The notes: generated from the sequence alone by a model not told the origin. 64,000 nucleotides of DNA from Microvirga sp. (GCF_014699075.1 NZ_JACXAB010000007.1:1-64000), one strand, 5' to 3'. Counted from the stretch's first letter, positions 48,030 through 56,791 are shown. Translations and numbers: made by a program.

Positions 48030-48112
48030 GCCGATTTCAGAGGCCGTTCTTACAACCTCTCACCTCATCCTAGGGGAGTCGTGCAAGCGATCACCTCGAC
48101 AGAGCTTCCTTA

Positions 48113-48221
48113 CGTCATCACCGGCCTTGTGCCGGTGATCCCGACCTGAAAAGCACAGCGCTTCACATGATCGGGATGGCCGGGACTGATCCCCGGATCA
48201 AGTCCGGGGACGGCCATGACG
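48113..48221. repeat. Palindromic intergenic repeat R3
   Basis: CGTCATCACCGGCCTTGTG, GCCGGTGATC and, toward the other end, ATCGGGATGGCCGGG and GGCCATGACG. The right half also contains a CCCCGGATC/GTCCGGGG hairpin not present in the copy at 61741. It lies between two convergent genes. Confidence 0.83.
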
Positions 48222-48286
48222 GCAAGGGGCGCGAACGGCGAGCCAGGCTCTCAGGATGATGTTTAAGGCATGAGCTTCTGTCCGTG

Positions 48287-49153
48287 TCAGTTCCTGCTTG
48301 CCACCGCAACGCCCAACGCCGCGAGCGCCATCCCGGCGAGCTGGATCAGGCTCAGGGTCTCGCCGAAGAGCGCAAAGGCCATGAGCGCCGCAACAGGCGG
48401 CACCAGATAGAGCAGCGTCGCCACGCCCACCACGGCGCCCTGACGGATCAGGAACAGCAGCAAGCCAATGGCCCCGATGGAGAGGCCGAACACCGCCCAG
48501 GCGAGCGCGCCGAGGAGCGGCGCCGTGAGCTCCATGTGCCCCTCTTCCAGCAGCAGCATCAGCGGCAGGGTCACGATGGCGGCCCCGATATACTGGATCG
48601 TCGCATTGACCCGCAGGTCGAGATTGCTGCCGGTGCGCTTCTGCCAGATCGTCCCGAAGGTGATGGAGAGCATGCCGAGCACGCAGATGAAGAGCGCGAG
48701 CGGCGGCACGCCGCCATCGCCGAGCTTCGGCGCCACCACAAGCGCAGCCCCCATGAATCCGATGCCGATGCCGGCCCAGCGGCGCGGCGACACCCGCTCG
48801 CCCAGCAGGGACCCGGCGAGAAGGCCCGTGGCCAGCGGCTGGAGACCGGCCACCAGGGCCGAGATGCCGGCGGGCAGCCCGTGCTTGACGGCCCAGAACA
48901 CGCCTCCGAGATAAAACCCGTGCAGAAGAACCCCGGCGATCATGCTGTTGCGCCAATCGCTCCACCGGCGCGGCCAGGACACCCGCGCCACCACGACGAT
49001 GCCGGCCAGAACCAGAGTGGCGAGCACATAGCGCACGAACAGGAACGTCAACGGCTCGGCATAGGGCGCCACGAGACGCGCCACGACGAAGCCGGTGGCC
49101 CAGATGAGCACGAACAGGGGCGGCGCGAGGCGGGCGAAGAGAGTTGGGCTCAT
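48287..49153 (-). CDS. EamA/DMT-family exporter
   Basis: A 288-residue membrane protein with about ten helices; IWATGFVVARLVAPYAEPLTFLFVRY is the typical first EamA repeat start, and SALVAGLQPLATGLLAGSLLGERVSPRRW (quoted for key P and E) the end of repeat one. Substrate unknown. The start MSPTLFARLAPP is chosen over an upstream frame to 49225 that adds a charged lead. It is the third EamA protein in the window and is convergent with the small acidic gene. Confidence 0.87.
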   Translation of the reverse strand: MSPTLFARLAPPLFVLIWATGFVVARLVAPYAEPLTFLFVRYVLATLVLAGIVVVARVSWPRRWSDWRNSMIAGVLLHGFYLGGVFWAVKHGLPAGISALVAGLQPLATGLLAGSLLGERVSPRRWAGIGIGFMGAALVVAPKLGDGGVPPLALFICVLGMLSITFGTIWQKRTGSNLDLRVNATIQYIGAAIVTLPLMLLLEEGHMELTAPLLGALAWAVFGLSIGAIGLLLFLIRQGAVVGVATLLYLVPPVAALMAFALFGETLSLIQLAGMALAALGVAVASRN

Positions 49154-49361
49154 GGCAGGACGGGACTGGAAACCGCGAGAGAGGAATGGCCTTGTAGGCC
49201 CGAGCGTCAGCCTTTGTCGATCCATTTGGCCTCATCCATACGTTGATCGGCGAATCACGACAGGATGGCCTCGGCTTCCTGCAACCTGATCGCCTGATCC
49301 AAGTCCTTTCCTTGCCCTCACCCCCCTGCCGCACCATCTCCAGCCTCCTGGAGACCCGCCG

Positions 49362-50252
49362 TTGAACCGCCTTCGCCTCTGGCTCGAACTCGTCGCCATC
49401 GCGTCCACCCGCTTCGTGCTGCACGACGCCTGGGCGATCGCGAGTCATATCGCCCTCTCGGTGCTGACCTCCATGTTCCCCTTCCTGATCCTGGTCACGG
49501 CACTGGCGAGCCTGTTCGGCACCGGGACCCTGGCGGACGAGGTGGCGGATATCATCCTGGAGGCATGGCCGCGGGAGATCGCGGGTCCCATTGCGGGCGA
49601 GGTGCACACCATCCTGTCGGTCAAGCGCAGCGACGTGGTAACCCTCGGCCTCGTGCTGGCGCTTTATTTCGCGTCGAGCGGCGTCGAGAGCCTCAGGGTC
49701 GGGCTCAACCGCGCCTATGGGGTGCGGGAGACCCGCGCCTGGTGGCTGACGCGGCTCGAATCCATCGCCTTCGTGATCGCCGGCGCCCTCATGCTGCTGG
49801 CGCTGGCGCTGCTCGTGGTGCTCGGCCCCTTCCTCTGGCGGTTCGTGCTGTCCTGGGTGCCGGCGCTGCAGCCTTTCGACGGGCTTATCGCCTTCCTGCG
49901 GATCGGCGTCGCCACCATCGTCATCGTGGCGGGCCTGCTGCTGGCCTACAAGCTCGTCCCGTCAGGGCGGCGCAGCTTCCGCGCCGTGCTGCCGGGGGTG
50001 GGCGTGACCCTGGCGCTGTGGCTTCTCGGCGGCTTCGCCTTCAGCTGGTATCTGGAGTTCTATCCGGGAGCCTACGCGTCCACCTATGGGGGACTGGCCA
50101 CCGCCATGGTGGCGTTGATCTTCCTCTACACGCTCTCCGCCATCTTTCTGTTCGGTGGCGAGCTCAACGGCACGATCATCCTGGCCAAGCGCCGCCGCCT
50201 CGGCCGGGAGCCGAAGCCCGAGCACCTGAACGACCTGATCGCCCTGCCCTGA
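49362..50252 (+). CDS. YihY/BrkB-family membrane protein
   Basis: A 296-residue integral membrane protein with about six helices and the YihY signature SHIALSVLTSMFPFLILVTALASLFG near the N-terminus and SWYLEFYPGAYASTYGGLATAMVALIFLYTLSAIFLFGGELNG near the C-terminus (only key residues matter: the FGGELN ending). Function is unsettled; relatives were once misnamed RNase BN. It starts with TTG after GGAGAC. Two micro-genes on the opposite strand end 21 bases after its stop. Confidence 0.88.
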   Translation: MNRLRLWLELVAIASTRFVLHDAWAIASHIALSVLTSMFPFLILVTALASLFGTGTLADEVADIILEAWPREIAGPIAGEVHTILSVKRSDVVTLGLVLALYFASSGVESLRVGLNRAYGVRETRAWWLTRLESIAFVIAGALMLLALALLVVLGPFLWRFVLSWVPALQPFDGLIAFLRIGVATIVIVAGLLLAYKLVPSGRRSFRAVLPGVGVTLALWLLGGFAFSWYLEFYPGAYASTYGGLATAMVALIFLYTLSAIFLFGGELNGTIILAKRRRLGREPKPEHLNDLIALP

Positions 50253-50273
50253 CCGGGCCATCCGTTGAAGCGT

Positions 50274-50375
50274 TCAGGGGGTCAGGATCACCATCAGGAC
50301 GAGCCCGAACAGGCCGAGGGCGGCAATGCCGACGAGGCTGAGCCAGGGGTATCTGCTGTCACGATCCGGATCCAA
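50274..50375 (-). CDS. 33-residue single-pass membrane peptide
   Basis: A TTG-initiated micro-gene with AGGGAG eight bases upstream. The peptide has a polar start (MDPDRDSRYPW) and one hydrophobic helix (LSLVGIAALGLFGLVLMVIL). It starts 14 bases after the stop of the 47-residue gene and would be co-transcribed. No homologue is recognised; support is the ribosome binding site, the ideal helix and the tandem arrangement. Confidence 0.5.
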   Translation of the reverse strand: MDPDRDSRYPWLSLVGIAALGLFGLVLMVILTP

Positions 50376-50389
50376 GCGCCGGGCTCCCT

Positions 50390-50533
50390 TCACGCGCCGA
50401 GGGTGACGATCCAGAGGCAGAGACCGAGACCCACAACCACGGCGAGCCAGTTCAGGGAGCGGTCGAACACCAGGTTCCATGAGGCCGGAACGGTCTGGGC
50501 GAGTTTCTTCTGCGGGGGGAGATCGACGGGCAT
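50390..50533 (-). CDS. 47-residue single-pass membrane protein
   Basis: ATG-initiated micro-gene: a polar N-terminus MPVDLPPQKKLAQTVPASWN followed by a helix LNWLAVVVGLGLCLWIVTL. It resembles short small-subunit or micro-proteins in the inner membrane, but no family is recognised. It is followed by the 33-residue gene on the same strand. The ribosome binding site is weak (GAG at a distance), so confidence is moderate. Confidence 0.52.
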   Translation of the reverse strand: MPVDLPPQKKLAQTVPASWNLVFDRSLNWLAVVVGLGLCLWIVTLGA

Positions 50534-50692
50534 GGCTGATGCTCCAGAGCCTGAGGAGCTTCAAGACGCATCATGCGCCCAAAAGGGCAGCGGCCGACTA
50601 AGGAGTCGCTGGTGGAAGGACCATACAGGTCTAATGCGTCATTTGTAAGTGAGGCCTGAACCGATGCCTAAGCCCGCTCATTGATGAACTCG

Positions 50693-50917
50693 TCAGATGA
50701 TCGTCGAGCCGTCCGTTCTCACCCGCTCGTCCCCAATCTGACGCACAAGCTTGTCGGCTGCCTCGGCGCTGACATGGATGCGCACCAGGGTCCACTCGTT
50801 CTCCGATTTCCACATGCGGAACGAGAGCATGAAACCGTCGCCGTCCCTCCTGGCATCGGCATGGGTGGCGTCGGGCAGGTCATAGGGGCCACGGCCGTCG
50901 AAGGTGATCTGTCCCAC
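50693..50917 (-). CDS. Small hypothetical protein
   Basis: A 74-residue protein with a beta-rich pattern: GQITFDGRGPYDLPDATHADARRDGDGFMLSFRMWKSENEW-like start (key features: FDGRGPYDLP and a central SFRMW), then VRIHVSAEAADKLVRQIGDERV. No signal or membrane helix. GTG at 50917 is preferred, with GGAGA five bases upstream; a longer start at 50950 is possible. Function unknown. Confidence 0.6.
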   Translation of the reverse strand: MGQITFDGRGPYDLPDATHADARRDGDGFMLSFRMWKSENEWTLVRIHVSAEAADKLVRQIGDERVRTDGSTII

Positions 50918-51012
50918 GGGGTTCTCCGATTGTCGGTAACGACCTTCCAACGGATAACAGCGTGACAGGTTCAGGCCATCATCGTTTCTTCACTGACGCG
51001 ACTACGGAAATG

Positions 51013-51038
51013 AAAACGGCCGGGCGTGAGCCCGGCCG
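51013..51038 (-). terminator. Rho-independent terminator of cpdB
   Basis: CGGCCGGGC/GCCCGGCCG stem with GTGA loop, followed on the minus strand by TTTT. It begins 25 bases after the cpdB stop. Confidence 0.88.
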
Positions 51039-51062
51039 CAATCTCTCGCGATGATGTGAGGA

Positions 51063-53006
51063 TCAGCTCACGATCTTGTACTTCACGAAGCCTTCCGGCG
51101 CGTCGCCCATCTTCTCGACCTTGATGCCGGCCGGCTGATAGTTGGCGGCGTTCGGGCCGGTGGTGAAGGTCATGGTGACGCCGGCCGGAACCGCGAGCGA
51201 CCAGGAGCCGTCCGCCTTCGGGGCCACTTCCTTCTTCTCGATGATGAAGCGCATGATGGCGTCGCGGGTCAGGTCCGGAGCCTCGAACACGATGGTGGTG
51301 CCGTCGGCGCCCGGGAAGTTGCCGCCGCCGCCCGCACGGTAATTGTTGGTCACCACGAGGAACTGCTGGTCGTCCGTCACGGGCTTGCCGTTATGGGTCA
51401 GGTCCTTGATGCGGCGGGTATTGGCATTCACGACCTTGCCGTTGTCGTCATAGCGCGAGGCTTGCGTCGGGTCGATCTTGTACTGCACGCCCGCGATGAC
51501 GTCGAAGTTGTAGGCCGGGAACTTCGGATTGACGAGTTCCTGCTCTCCCCCCTTCGCCACGTCGATCTGGTTATAGATGCCGGCCGAACGCTCGAGCCAC
51601 TCGCGCACCTGCGCACCGGTGATCTTCACCACGCGAATCGTGTTCGGGTAGATGTAGATGTCCGCCATGTCCTTGATGGCGAGCGGGCCGGGCTTGATCT
51701 CGGTGAAGTAGTTCGGGCCGCCGCGGCCACCGGCCTTGAAGGGCGCGCCCGCGGAGAGGATCGGCAGGTCCTTGAAGGCCGAGGCCTTGAGCTGGTCGGC
51801 CACGTACCAGGCCTGCGCCTCGGTCACGAGCTTCACGGAGGCGTCGTCCGACACGAGCGAGAAGTAGGAGTGGATCGGAACTGCCGTGGTACCGACCGGC
51901 TCGCGCACGTATTTCAGCGTCGCCTCATGACCTTCCTTGGCGGCCGCCATCACGGCCGCGTCGGATTCCACCTTGGCCACCACTTTACGATCGACGCGGT
52001 CGTAGATCGGGCGCGCCTCGGTGCGGAAATTCGCGACCTTCCAGGCATTGCCTTCCTTGGTCAGTTCCAAGTCGACGAGGCCGAGATGGCTGCCCCAGAA
52101 GCCGGCCATGACGGCGGGCTTGCCGTGCAGCGTGCCCTTCTGCGCGTCGACGCCGGGAATGTTGGCGAATTCCTTGCCGCCCGGGAACGTGAAGTGCTGG
52201 TGGCCGGTGAGGATCACGTCGATGCCGTCGACCTTGGCGAGGTGCAGGGCCGCGTTCTCCTCGCCGCCTTTGCGCTCGCCGCCGGCGATGCCGGAATGGC
52301 AGAGCGCCACGACGATATCGGCGCCGGCTTTCTTCAGGTCGGGCACATGCTTGTTGGCCGCATCGACGATGTCGATCGTGGTGGCCTTGCCGTCGAGGTG
52401 CGACTTGTCCCACTGGACGATCTGCGGCGGCACGAAGCCGATCACGCCGACCTTGATGGTTTGCTTGGCGCCGGATTCATCGGTGAACTCGCGGTCCAGC
52501 ACGATCCACGGCTTCTGCAGGGTCTCGCCGTTGGCCTTCAGCACGTTGGCGCAGACGAGCGGGAATTTCGCCGTGCCCATGGCGTTCTGCAGGAACTCGA
52601 GGCCGTAGTTGAACTCGTGGTTGCCCAGCGTGCCGCAATCGTAGTTGAGCTCGTTCATGGCGGCGACCATGGGATGCACGTCGCCCTTCTTCATGCCGCG
52701 GCGATAGGCGATGAAGTCACCGAGCGGCGAGCCCTGGATCAGGTCGCCGTTGTCGAACAGCATGGTGTTCTTGGCTTCCGCACGGGCACCCTTCACCAGG
52801 GTGGCGGTGCGGGCGAGACCCACCGTTTCGTCGGCCGCGTCGCGGTAGTAATCGTAAGGGAAGACATTCACGTGAAGGTCCGTGGTCTCCAGGATGCGGA
52901 GCTTCACGACCGGGCCGGCGGCCCAGCTGACCGGGGACATTCCGGTGAGAGCGGCAGCGGCCACGCCGGTCTGCAGGACACGGCGGCGGGTGATGGATTG
53001 GGTCAT
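51063..53006 (-). CDS. cpdB: 2',3'-cyclic-nucleotide 2'-phosphodiesterase / 3'-nucleotidase
   Basis: A 647-residue periplasmic bifunctional enzyme that converts 2',3'-cyclic nucleotides to 3'-nucleotides and then to nucleosides for uptake. A twin-arginine leader (ITRRRVLQTGVAAAAL) is followed by the metallophosphatase domain with ETTDLHVNVFPYDYY, DNGDLIQGSPL, GNHEFNYG and CHSGIAGG, then the 5'-nucleotidase C-terminal domain with YPNTIRVVKITGAQVREWLE. Length is normal for CpdB. The gene is monocistronic with its own terminator. Confidence 0.95.
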   Translation of the reverse strand: MTQSITRRRVLQTGVAAAALTGMSPVSWAAGPVVKLRILETTDLHVNVFPYDYYRDAADETVGLARTATLVKGARAEAKNTMLFDNGDLIQGSPLGDFIAYRRGMKKGDVHPMVAAMNELNYDCGTLGNHEFNYGLEFLQNAMGTAKFPLVCANVLKANGETLQKPWIVLDREFTDESGAKQTIKVGVIGFVPPQIVQWDKSHLDGKATTIDIVDAANKHVPDLKKAGADIVVALCHSGIAGGERKGGEENAALHLAKVDGIDVILTGHQHFTFPGGKEFANIPGVDAQKGTLHGKPAVMAGFWGSHLGLVDLELTKEGNAWKVANFRTEARPIYDRVDRKVVAKVESDAAVMAAAKEGHEATLKYVREPVGTTAVPIHSYFSLVSDDASVKLVTEAQAWYVADQLKASAFKDLPILSAGAPFKAGGRGGPNYFTEIKPGPLAIKDMADIYIYPNTIRVVKITGAQVREWLERSAGIYNQIDVAKGGEQELVNPKFPAYNFDVIAGVQYKIDPTQASRYDDNGKVVNANTRRIKDLTHNGKPVTDDQQFLVVTNNYRAGGGGNFPGADGTTIVFEAPDLTRDAIMRFIIEKKEVAPKADGSWSLAVPAGVTMTFTTGPNAANYQPAGIKVEKMGDAPEGFVKYKIVS

Positions 53007-53128
53007 GATCTTCCCTTTGGTCTTGTTGTGCAGTGAAACTTAATTCGCCTCTACACGACAGAAGCACAGGTTTTGTGACAGAATCAATATAGCTGGCAAA
53101 GGAGGCGCCTAATTAGTTTTGATGCGAA

Positions 53129-53264
53129 CTCCCTCTCCCGTTTGGGAGAGGGTCGGGGTGAGGGAAGGCCTGTGCCGGAGGAAGTGCAGCAGGGGAGATG
53201 AACGCGCTTGGCTGGTTAAGCCGCATGCCCTCACCCCTGCCCCTCTCCCAAACGGGAGAGGGAT
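53129..53264. repeat. Palindromic intergenic repeat R5
   Basis: CCCTCTCCCGTTTGGGAGAGGG at the left and CCCTCTCCCAAACGGGAGAGGG at the right (parts quoted) are inverted copies, each itself a hairpin, with GGGGTGAGGG/CCCTCACCCC nested inside. Relative of the inserted element at 46351. It lies between cpdB and the PLP-enzyme gene and ends ten bases from the latter's stop. Confidence 0.85.
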
Positions 53265-53273
53265 AACAGAACG

Positions 53274-54425
53274 TCAGCCCCGCAGCGCCTCATCAAGGTC
53301 GCGGTAGAGGTCCTCGACATCCTCGATGCCGGTGGAAAGCCGCAGGAGATCCGGCGGGCACGGGGTGCCCGGCCCCTCGATGGAGGCGCGGTGCTCGATC
53401 AGGCTCTCGACGCCGCCAAGCGACGTCGCCCGCTTCCACAGGCCGACTCGCGCCGCCGTGCGGATGGCAGCGGCCTCGCCTTCCGAGACCTGGATGGAGA
53501 GCATGTAGCCGAAGCCGTTCTCCATCTGCCGGGCGGCGATGTCATGGCCGGGATGCTGCGGCAGGCCGGGATAGAGAACGCGGGCGACTTTCGGATGATT
53601 GGAGAAGCGCTGCGCGAGATCAAGCGCGCTCTTGGCCTGGGCTGCCGTGCGCACATGGAGCGTGCGCATGCCGCGCATCAGGAGATAGGCCTCAAACGGG
53701 CCGAGGATCGCGCCCTGCATCTTGCGGATATTGACGACCCGCGCCCAGAACGCATCCGCCTTGGCGCCTGCAAGCGCGCCGGCCACCACGTCGGAATGGC
53801 CGTTCAGCACTTTCGTCGCCGCATGCATGACGATGTCGGCGCCAAGATTCAGCGGCCGCGTGTGAATCGGCGAGGCGGTGGTGGAATCGACCGCGAGCTT
53901 TGCTCCGGCCGCATGAGCGATCTCGGCGGCGCCGGCGATGTCCGTGATGGTCCAGAGAGGGTTGGAGGGCGTCTCGATCCAGACCAGCTTGGTCGCGCCG
54001 GGCTTCACAGCCTCGCGCAGGGCATCGAGGTTGTCGGTCTCGACGAAATCGACCTTGAGGCCCCAGCGCACGGCTTCCGTCATCAGCCAGTTGCGCAGGG
54101 CCCAGTACATGACCTTGGACGCCACGATGTGGTCGCCCGGATCGAGGGCCTGGAACACCGCGGTGGCGGCCGCCATGCCGGAGGAGAACAGCAGCGCGCC
54201 GGCCTCGGCCTCCTCGAGCATGGCCAGTACTTCCTCGGCTTCGCGGATGGTGGCATTGTCCGGCCTTCCATAGACGAAGCCGGACGAATAGGCATTGTCC
54301 TCATCGCGGATATAGGTGGTCGCCACATGGATCGGCGGCACGACCGCCCTGGTGATCGGATCCACATGGCCCATGGCCTGGGCGGTCAGGCTGCGCTTCG
54401 ACCATGGGGAACGCGATGACGGCAT
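53274..54425 (-). CDS. metC: Cystathionine beta-lyase / gamma-synthase family PLP enzyme
   Basis: A 383-residue Cys/Met-metabolism PLP enzyme. YGRPDNATIREAEEVLAMLEEAE is the substrate-phosphate region, LLFSSGMAAATAVFQ the cofactor ring stack, ETPSNPLW and DSTTASP follow, and the Schiff-base lysine is in HAATKVLNGHSD (about residue 200). The ending SLGGVESLIEHRAS is usual. I favour cystathionine beta-lyase, but gamma-synthase-like activity cannot be excluded. GGAGG is six bases before the ATG. A perfect inverted repeat lies upstream, shared with the divergent tspO. Confidence 0.88.
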   Translation of the reverse strand: MPSSRSPWSKRSLTAQAMGHVDPITRAVVPPIHVATTYIRDEDNAYSSGFVYGRPDNATIREAEEVLAMLEEAEAGALLFSSGMAAATAVFQALDPGDHIVASKVMYWALRNWLMTEAVRWGLKVDFVETDNLDALREAVKPGATKLVWIETPSNPLWTITDIAGAAEIAHAAGAKLAVDSTTASPIHTRPLNLGADIVMHAATKVLNGHSDVVAGALAGAKADAFWARVVNIRKMQGAILGPFEAYLLMRGMRTLHVRTAAQAKSALDLAQRFSNHPKVARVLYPGLPQHPGHDIAARQMENGFGYMLSIQVSEGEAAAIRTAARVGLWKRATSLGGVESLIEHRASIEGPGTPCPPDLLRLSTGIEDVEDLYRDLDEALRG

Positions 54426-54450
54426 GGGGAACCTCCGGAGAGCGTGACAG

Positions 54451-54477
54451 GTTGCGTCACGAGAGAAATGACGCAAC
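54451..54477. promoter_or_regulatory. Perfect inverted repeat between metC and tspO
   Basis: GTTGCGTCA and TGACGCAAC, nine bases each, nine bases apart. It lies 26 bases upstream of the metC-like start and 22 bases upstream of tspO, so a bound regulator could affect both divergent genes. The regulator is unknown. Confidence 0.5.
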
Positions 54478-54498
54478 GTCCTTAAAGGGATTTCAGGG

Positions 54499-55008
54499 AT
54501 GCATACAGAGCAAACTGCGCCGGGCAGCCATGCCATGCCACCGCTGCCACGTTTTCTCGTGGCCGTGCTGCCGGTGGTCGCGGTGGCGGTGTCGGCCAGC
54601 CTGATCACGCAGCCGAACATCCCGGCCTGGTATGCGGGCCTCCAGAAGCCCGGCTTCACGCCGCCGAACTGGGCCTTCCCGGTCGCGTGGACAATCCTTT
54701 ACGCCATGATGGCCTACGCGCTCTGGCGCGTTCTCTCGCTGCCCGAGAATCGTCCCGGACGCGCATCGGCGATTGTCGCGTTCTTCGTGCAGCTCACTTT
54801 AAACGGAACGTGGTCCTTCGCGTTCTTCGGCGGCCAGAGCCCGCTTGCGGGCCTCGTGGTCATCGCGGCCCTGATCGTGGCGATCCTCGCCACGATCGTC
54901 ACCTTCTGGAGGCTCGACCGCGTCGCTGCCGGGCTGCTCGTGCCCTATCTCGCCTGGGTAGCCTACGCGACCCTGCTCAACGGCACGATCTGGCGGCTCA
55001 ACGGCTAG
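54499..55008 (+). CDS. tspO: TspO/MBR-family membrane protein
   Basis: A 169-residue protein with five membrane helices after a polar start. PAWYAGLQKPGFTPPNWAFPVAWTILYAMMAYALWRV and LNGTWSFAFFGGQSP, plus LVPYLAWVAYATLLNGTIWRLN at the end (key Trp, Pro and Asn positions), are diagnostic. TspO proteins bind tetrapyrroles and, in Rhodobacter, tune pigment genes with oxygen. A photosynthetic role here is not implied. AAGGGA is eight bases before the ATG. Confidence 0.93.
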   Translation: MHTEQTAPGSHAMPPLPRFLVAVLPVVAVAVSASLITQPNIPAWYAGLQKPGFTPPNWAFPVAWTILYAMMAYALWRVLSLPENRPGRASAIVAFFVQLTLNGTWSFAFFGGQSPLAGLVVIAALIVAILATIVTFWRLDRVAAGLLVPYLAWVAYATLLNGTIWRLNG

Positions 55009-55024
55009 ACCTGCAAGCCATAAG

Positions 55025-55132
55025 CCTCATCCTGAGGAGCGGAGCGTCTCGAAGGACGAGGTGCTTCCAGAGAGCACTGGATCCTCCTTCGAGACGCCGC
55101 TGACGCGGCTCCTCAGGATGAGGGCTGTGTTT
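55025..55132. repeat. Palindromic intergenic repeat R6
   Basis: CCTCATCCTGAGGAGC and GCTCCTCAGGATGAGG are perfect 16-base inverted ends; CGTCTCGAAGGA and TCCTTCGAGACG form a second inverted pair inside. About 108 bases, between the convergent tspO and hpt genes. Only this copy is in the window. Confidence 0.85.
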
Positions 55133-55143
55133 GGAGGCGCGTG

Positions 55144-55719
55144 CTATTGGCCGGGTTTGTCGAACAGGTCCGGGTCCTTGTCGTGATGATCGAGGACGCC
55201 GACGAAAGGCAGCTGCCGGTAGGAATGGGCCACGTCCATGCCGTAGCCGATCACGAACACGTCCGGGCAGGTGAAGCCCACATAGTCCGGCTGGATCTGC
55301 ACGGCGCGCTTGCCGGGCTTTTCCAGCAGCACGGCCGTCTTCACGCTCTTGGCGCCACGGGCCATGATCAGGTCCTTGGCGAAGGTGACGGTGCGGCCCG
55401 ACTCCAGAATGTCGTCCACGAGCAGCACGTCGCGCCCGCGCACGTCGCTCTCGATGTCGCGCAGGATGGTGACGTTGCCGGTGGAGACGGTGCCGTCCAG
55501 GTAGCTCGACAGGTGCACGAACTCGACCTGCGGGGTGAGCCCGGCCCGGTGCAGGGCGCGGATCAGGTCGGCGGCGAACATGAAGCTGCCCTTGAGCACG
55601 GCCACCACCAGCAGGTTTTCGGGCTTGGAGGCCGCGATCTCCTGGGCCAGCGCCTCGTTGCGCTTGGCGATGGTGTCTTCGTCGAAAAGAACCCGGATGC
55701 GGTGGGCAGTGCTCATCAT
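55144..55719 (-). CDS. hpt: Hypoxanthine phosphoribosyltransferase
   Basis: A 191-residue type I phosphoribosyltransferase for purine salvage, making IMP (and GMP) from the base and PRPP. VVAVLKGSFMFAADLIRAL is the N-terminal loop, SSYLDGTVSTGNV the flexible loop, and VLLVDDILESGRT (about 99-111) the PRPP site; VGFTCPDVFVIGYGMD is the hood region. Two adjacent ATG codons (55719 and 55716) could start it. Its end lies 12 bases from the R6 repeat. Confidence 0.95.
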   Translation of the reverse strand: MMSTAHRIRVLFDEDTIAKRNEALAQEIAASKPENLLVVAVLKGSFMFAADLIRALHRAGLTPQVEFVHLSSYLDGTVSTGNVTILRDIESDVRGRDVLLVDDILESGRTVTFAKDLIMARGAKSVKTAVLLEKPGKRAVQIQPDYVGFTCPDVFVIGYGMDVAHSYRQLPFVGVLDHHDKDPDLFDKPGQ

Positions 55720-55829
55720 GATCGTCCAGAAAAGAAATACGAGGCTCTCAAAGCCGCCCCTTCACGACCATGCTTGGTCTGGGATGTCAAACAAACTCGG
55801 TGTTTTTTGAGCAAATCCATGACCCCAGT

Positions 55830-55925
55830 GTCGTTCCCGGCCGGAGCGCAGCGGAGGGGAAGGGAATCCATGGCGCTGCACCCGTGAGTGGATCCCCTTC
55901 CCTCGCTTCGCTCGCCGGGGATGAC
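55830..55925. repeat. Palindromic intergenic repeat R2
   Basis: GTCGTTCCCGGCCGGAGCG at the left, GGGAAGGGAATCCATGG and its inverted TGGATCCCCTTCCC, and GCCGGGGATGACACC at the right. It occupies the 339-base divergent gap between hpt and ftsE. The remaining part has no gene but holds TTATGG/CCATAA (55995-56014), a small inverted repeat 45 bases before ftsE. Confidence 0.87.
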
Positions 55926-56058
55926 ACCGCGCTTCGTCAGGGTCCTGCGGCACTATCCCGCGAGGGGTTCGCTTCCCGTTACAGTCCTGCAAGTTTATGG
56001 CTTGCTAACCATAACGGGGCGATAAGGAAGCGAATCGCCGCATTTCTTCCCTTCAAGG

Positions 56059-56784
56059 ATGGCTCGGATACGTGTGAAAGCGCTCGATCACGACGATTAT
56101 CACTACGATGAAGGCGCGCCGCCGGTCGTGCATTTCGAGAACGTGGGCGTGCGCTACGGCATGGGGCCCGAGGTTCTGCGCGACCTGACCTTCTCCATCG
56201 AGCCTAATTCCTTCCAGTTCCTCACCGGCCCGTCGGGCGCCGGCAAGACGACGCTGCTGCGCCTCATCCTGCTCTCGGTGAAGCCGACCCGCGGCCTGAT
56301 CTCCATGTTCGGGGAGGATGTCTCCCGGATCTCGAAGGACGAGCTGACCTCCTTGCGCCGCCGCATGGGCGTGGTGTTCCAGGATTTCCGCCTGCTCGAC
56401 CACCTGACGACCTATGAGAACGTGGCCCTGCCCCTGCGCGTGCAGGGCAAGGAGGAGGCGAGCTACCGGGCCGAAGTGGTCGAGCTTCTGCGCTGGGTGG
56501 GCCTGGGCGACCGCATGCACATGCTGCCGCCGGTGCTCTCGGGCGGCGAGAAGCAGCGTGCGGCGATTGCCCGTGCGCTCATCGTGCGCCCTGACCTGCT
56601 CCTCGCCGACGAGCCCACCGGCAACGTGGACCCGTCGCTCGCCCGCCGCCTCCTGCGCCTCTTCATCGAACTCAACCGGCTCGGAACCTCGGTGGTGATC
56701 GCCACTCACGATTTCAGCCTCATGGATCAGCTCGACGTGCGCCGCCTCGTGCTCGGCGACGGCCAGCTGCATATCGACGAGTGA
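56059..56784 (+). CDS. ftsE: Cell-division ATP-binding protein FtsE
   Basis: A 241-residue ABC ATPase. Walker A is GPSGAGKTTLLR (about residues 58-69), LSGGEKQRAAIARAL the signature and LLLADEPTGNVDP the Walker B. With FtsX it activates peptidoglycan hydrolases during division. The N-terminus (about 20 residues before VVHFENVGVRYG) is longer than usual; a GTG near 56128 would give the typical 219-residue length. Followed by ftsX after seven bases. Confidence 0.94.
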   Translation: MARIRVKALDHDDYHYDEGAPPVVHFENVGVRYGMGPEVLRDLTFSIEPNSFQFLTGPSGAGKTTLLRLILLSVKPTRGLISMFGEDVSRISKDELTSLRRRMGVVFQDFRLLDHLTTYENVALPLRVQGKEEASYRAEVVELLRWVGLGDRMHMLPPVLSGGEKQRAAIARALIVRPDLLLADEPTGNVDPSLARRLLRLFIELNRLGTSVVIATHDFSLMDQLDVRRLVLGDGQLHIDE

Positions 56785-56791
56785 GCTTGAG

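Noticed and set aside
51393..53036. 547-codon plus-strand frame over cpdB
   Set aside because: Shadow of CpdB codons; composition is unlike a folded protein and it lacks any start signal.
54426..54498. SAM riboswitch before the metC-like gene
   Set aside because: The gap is only 73 bases and contains a simple inverted repeat, far too short for known SAM aptamers of this kind.
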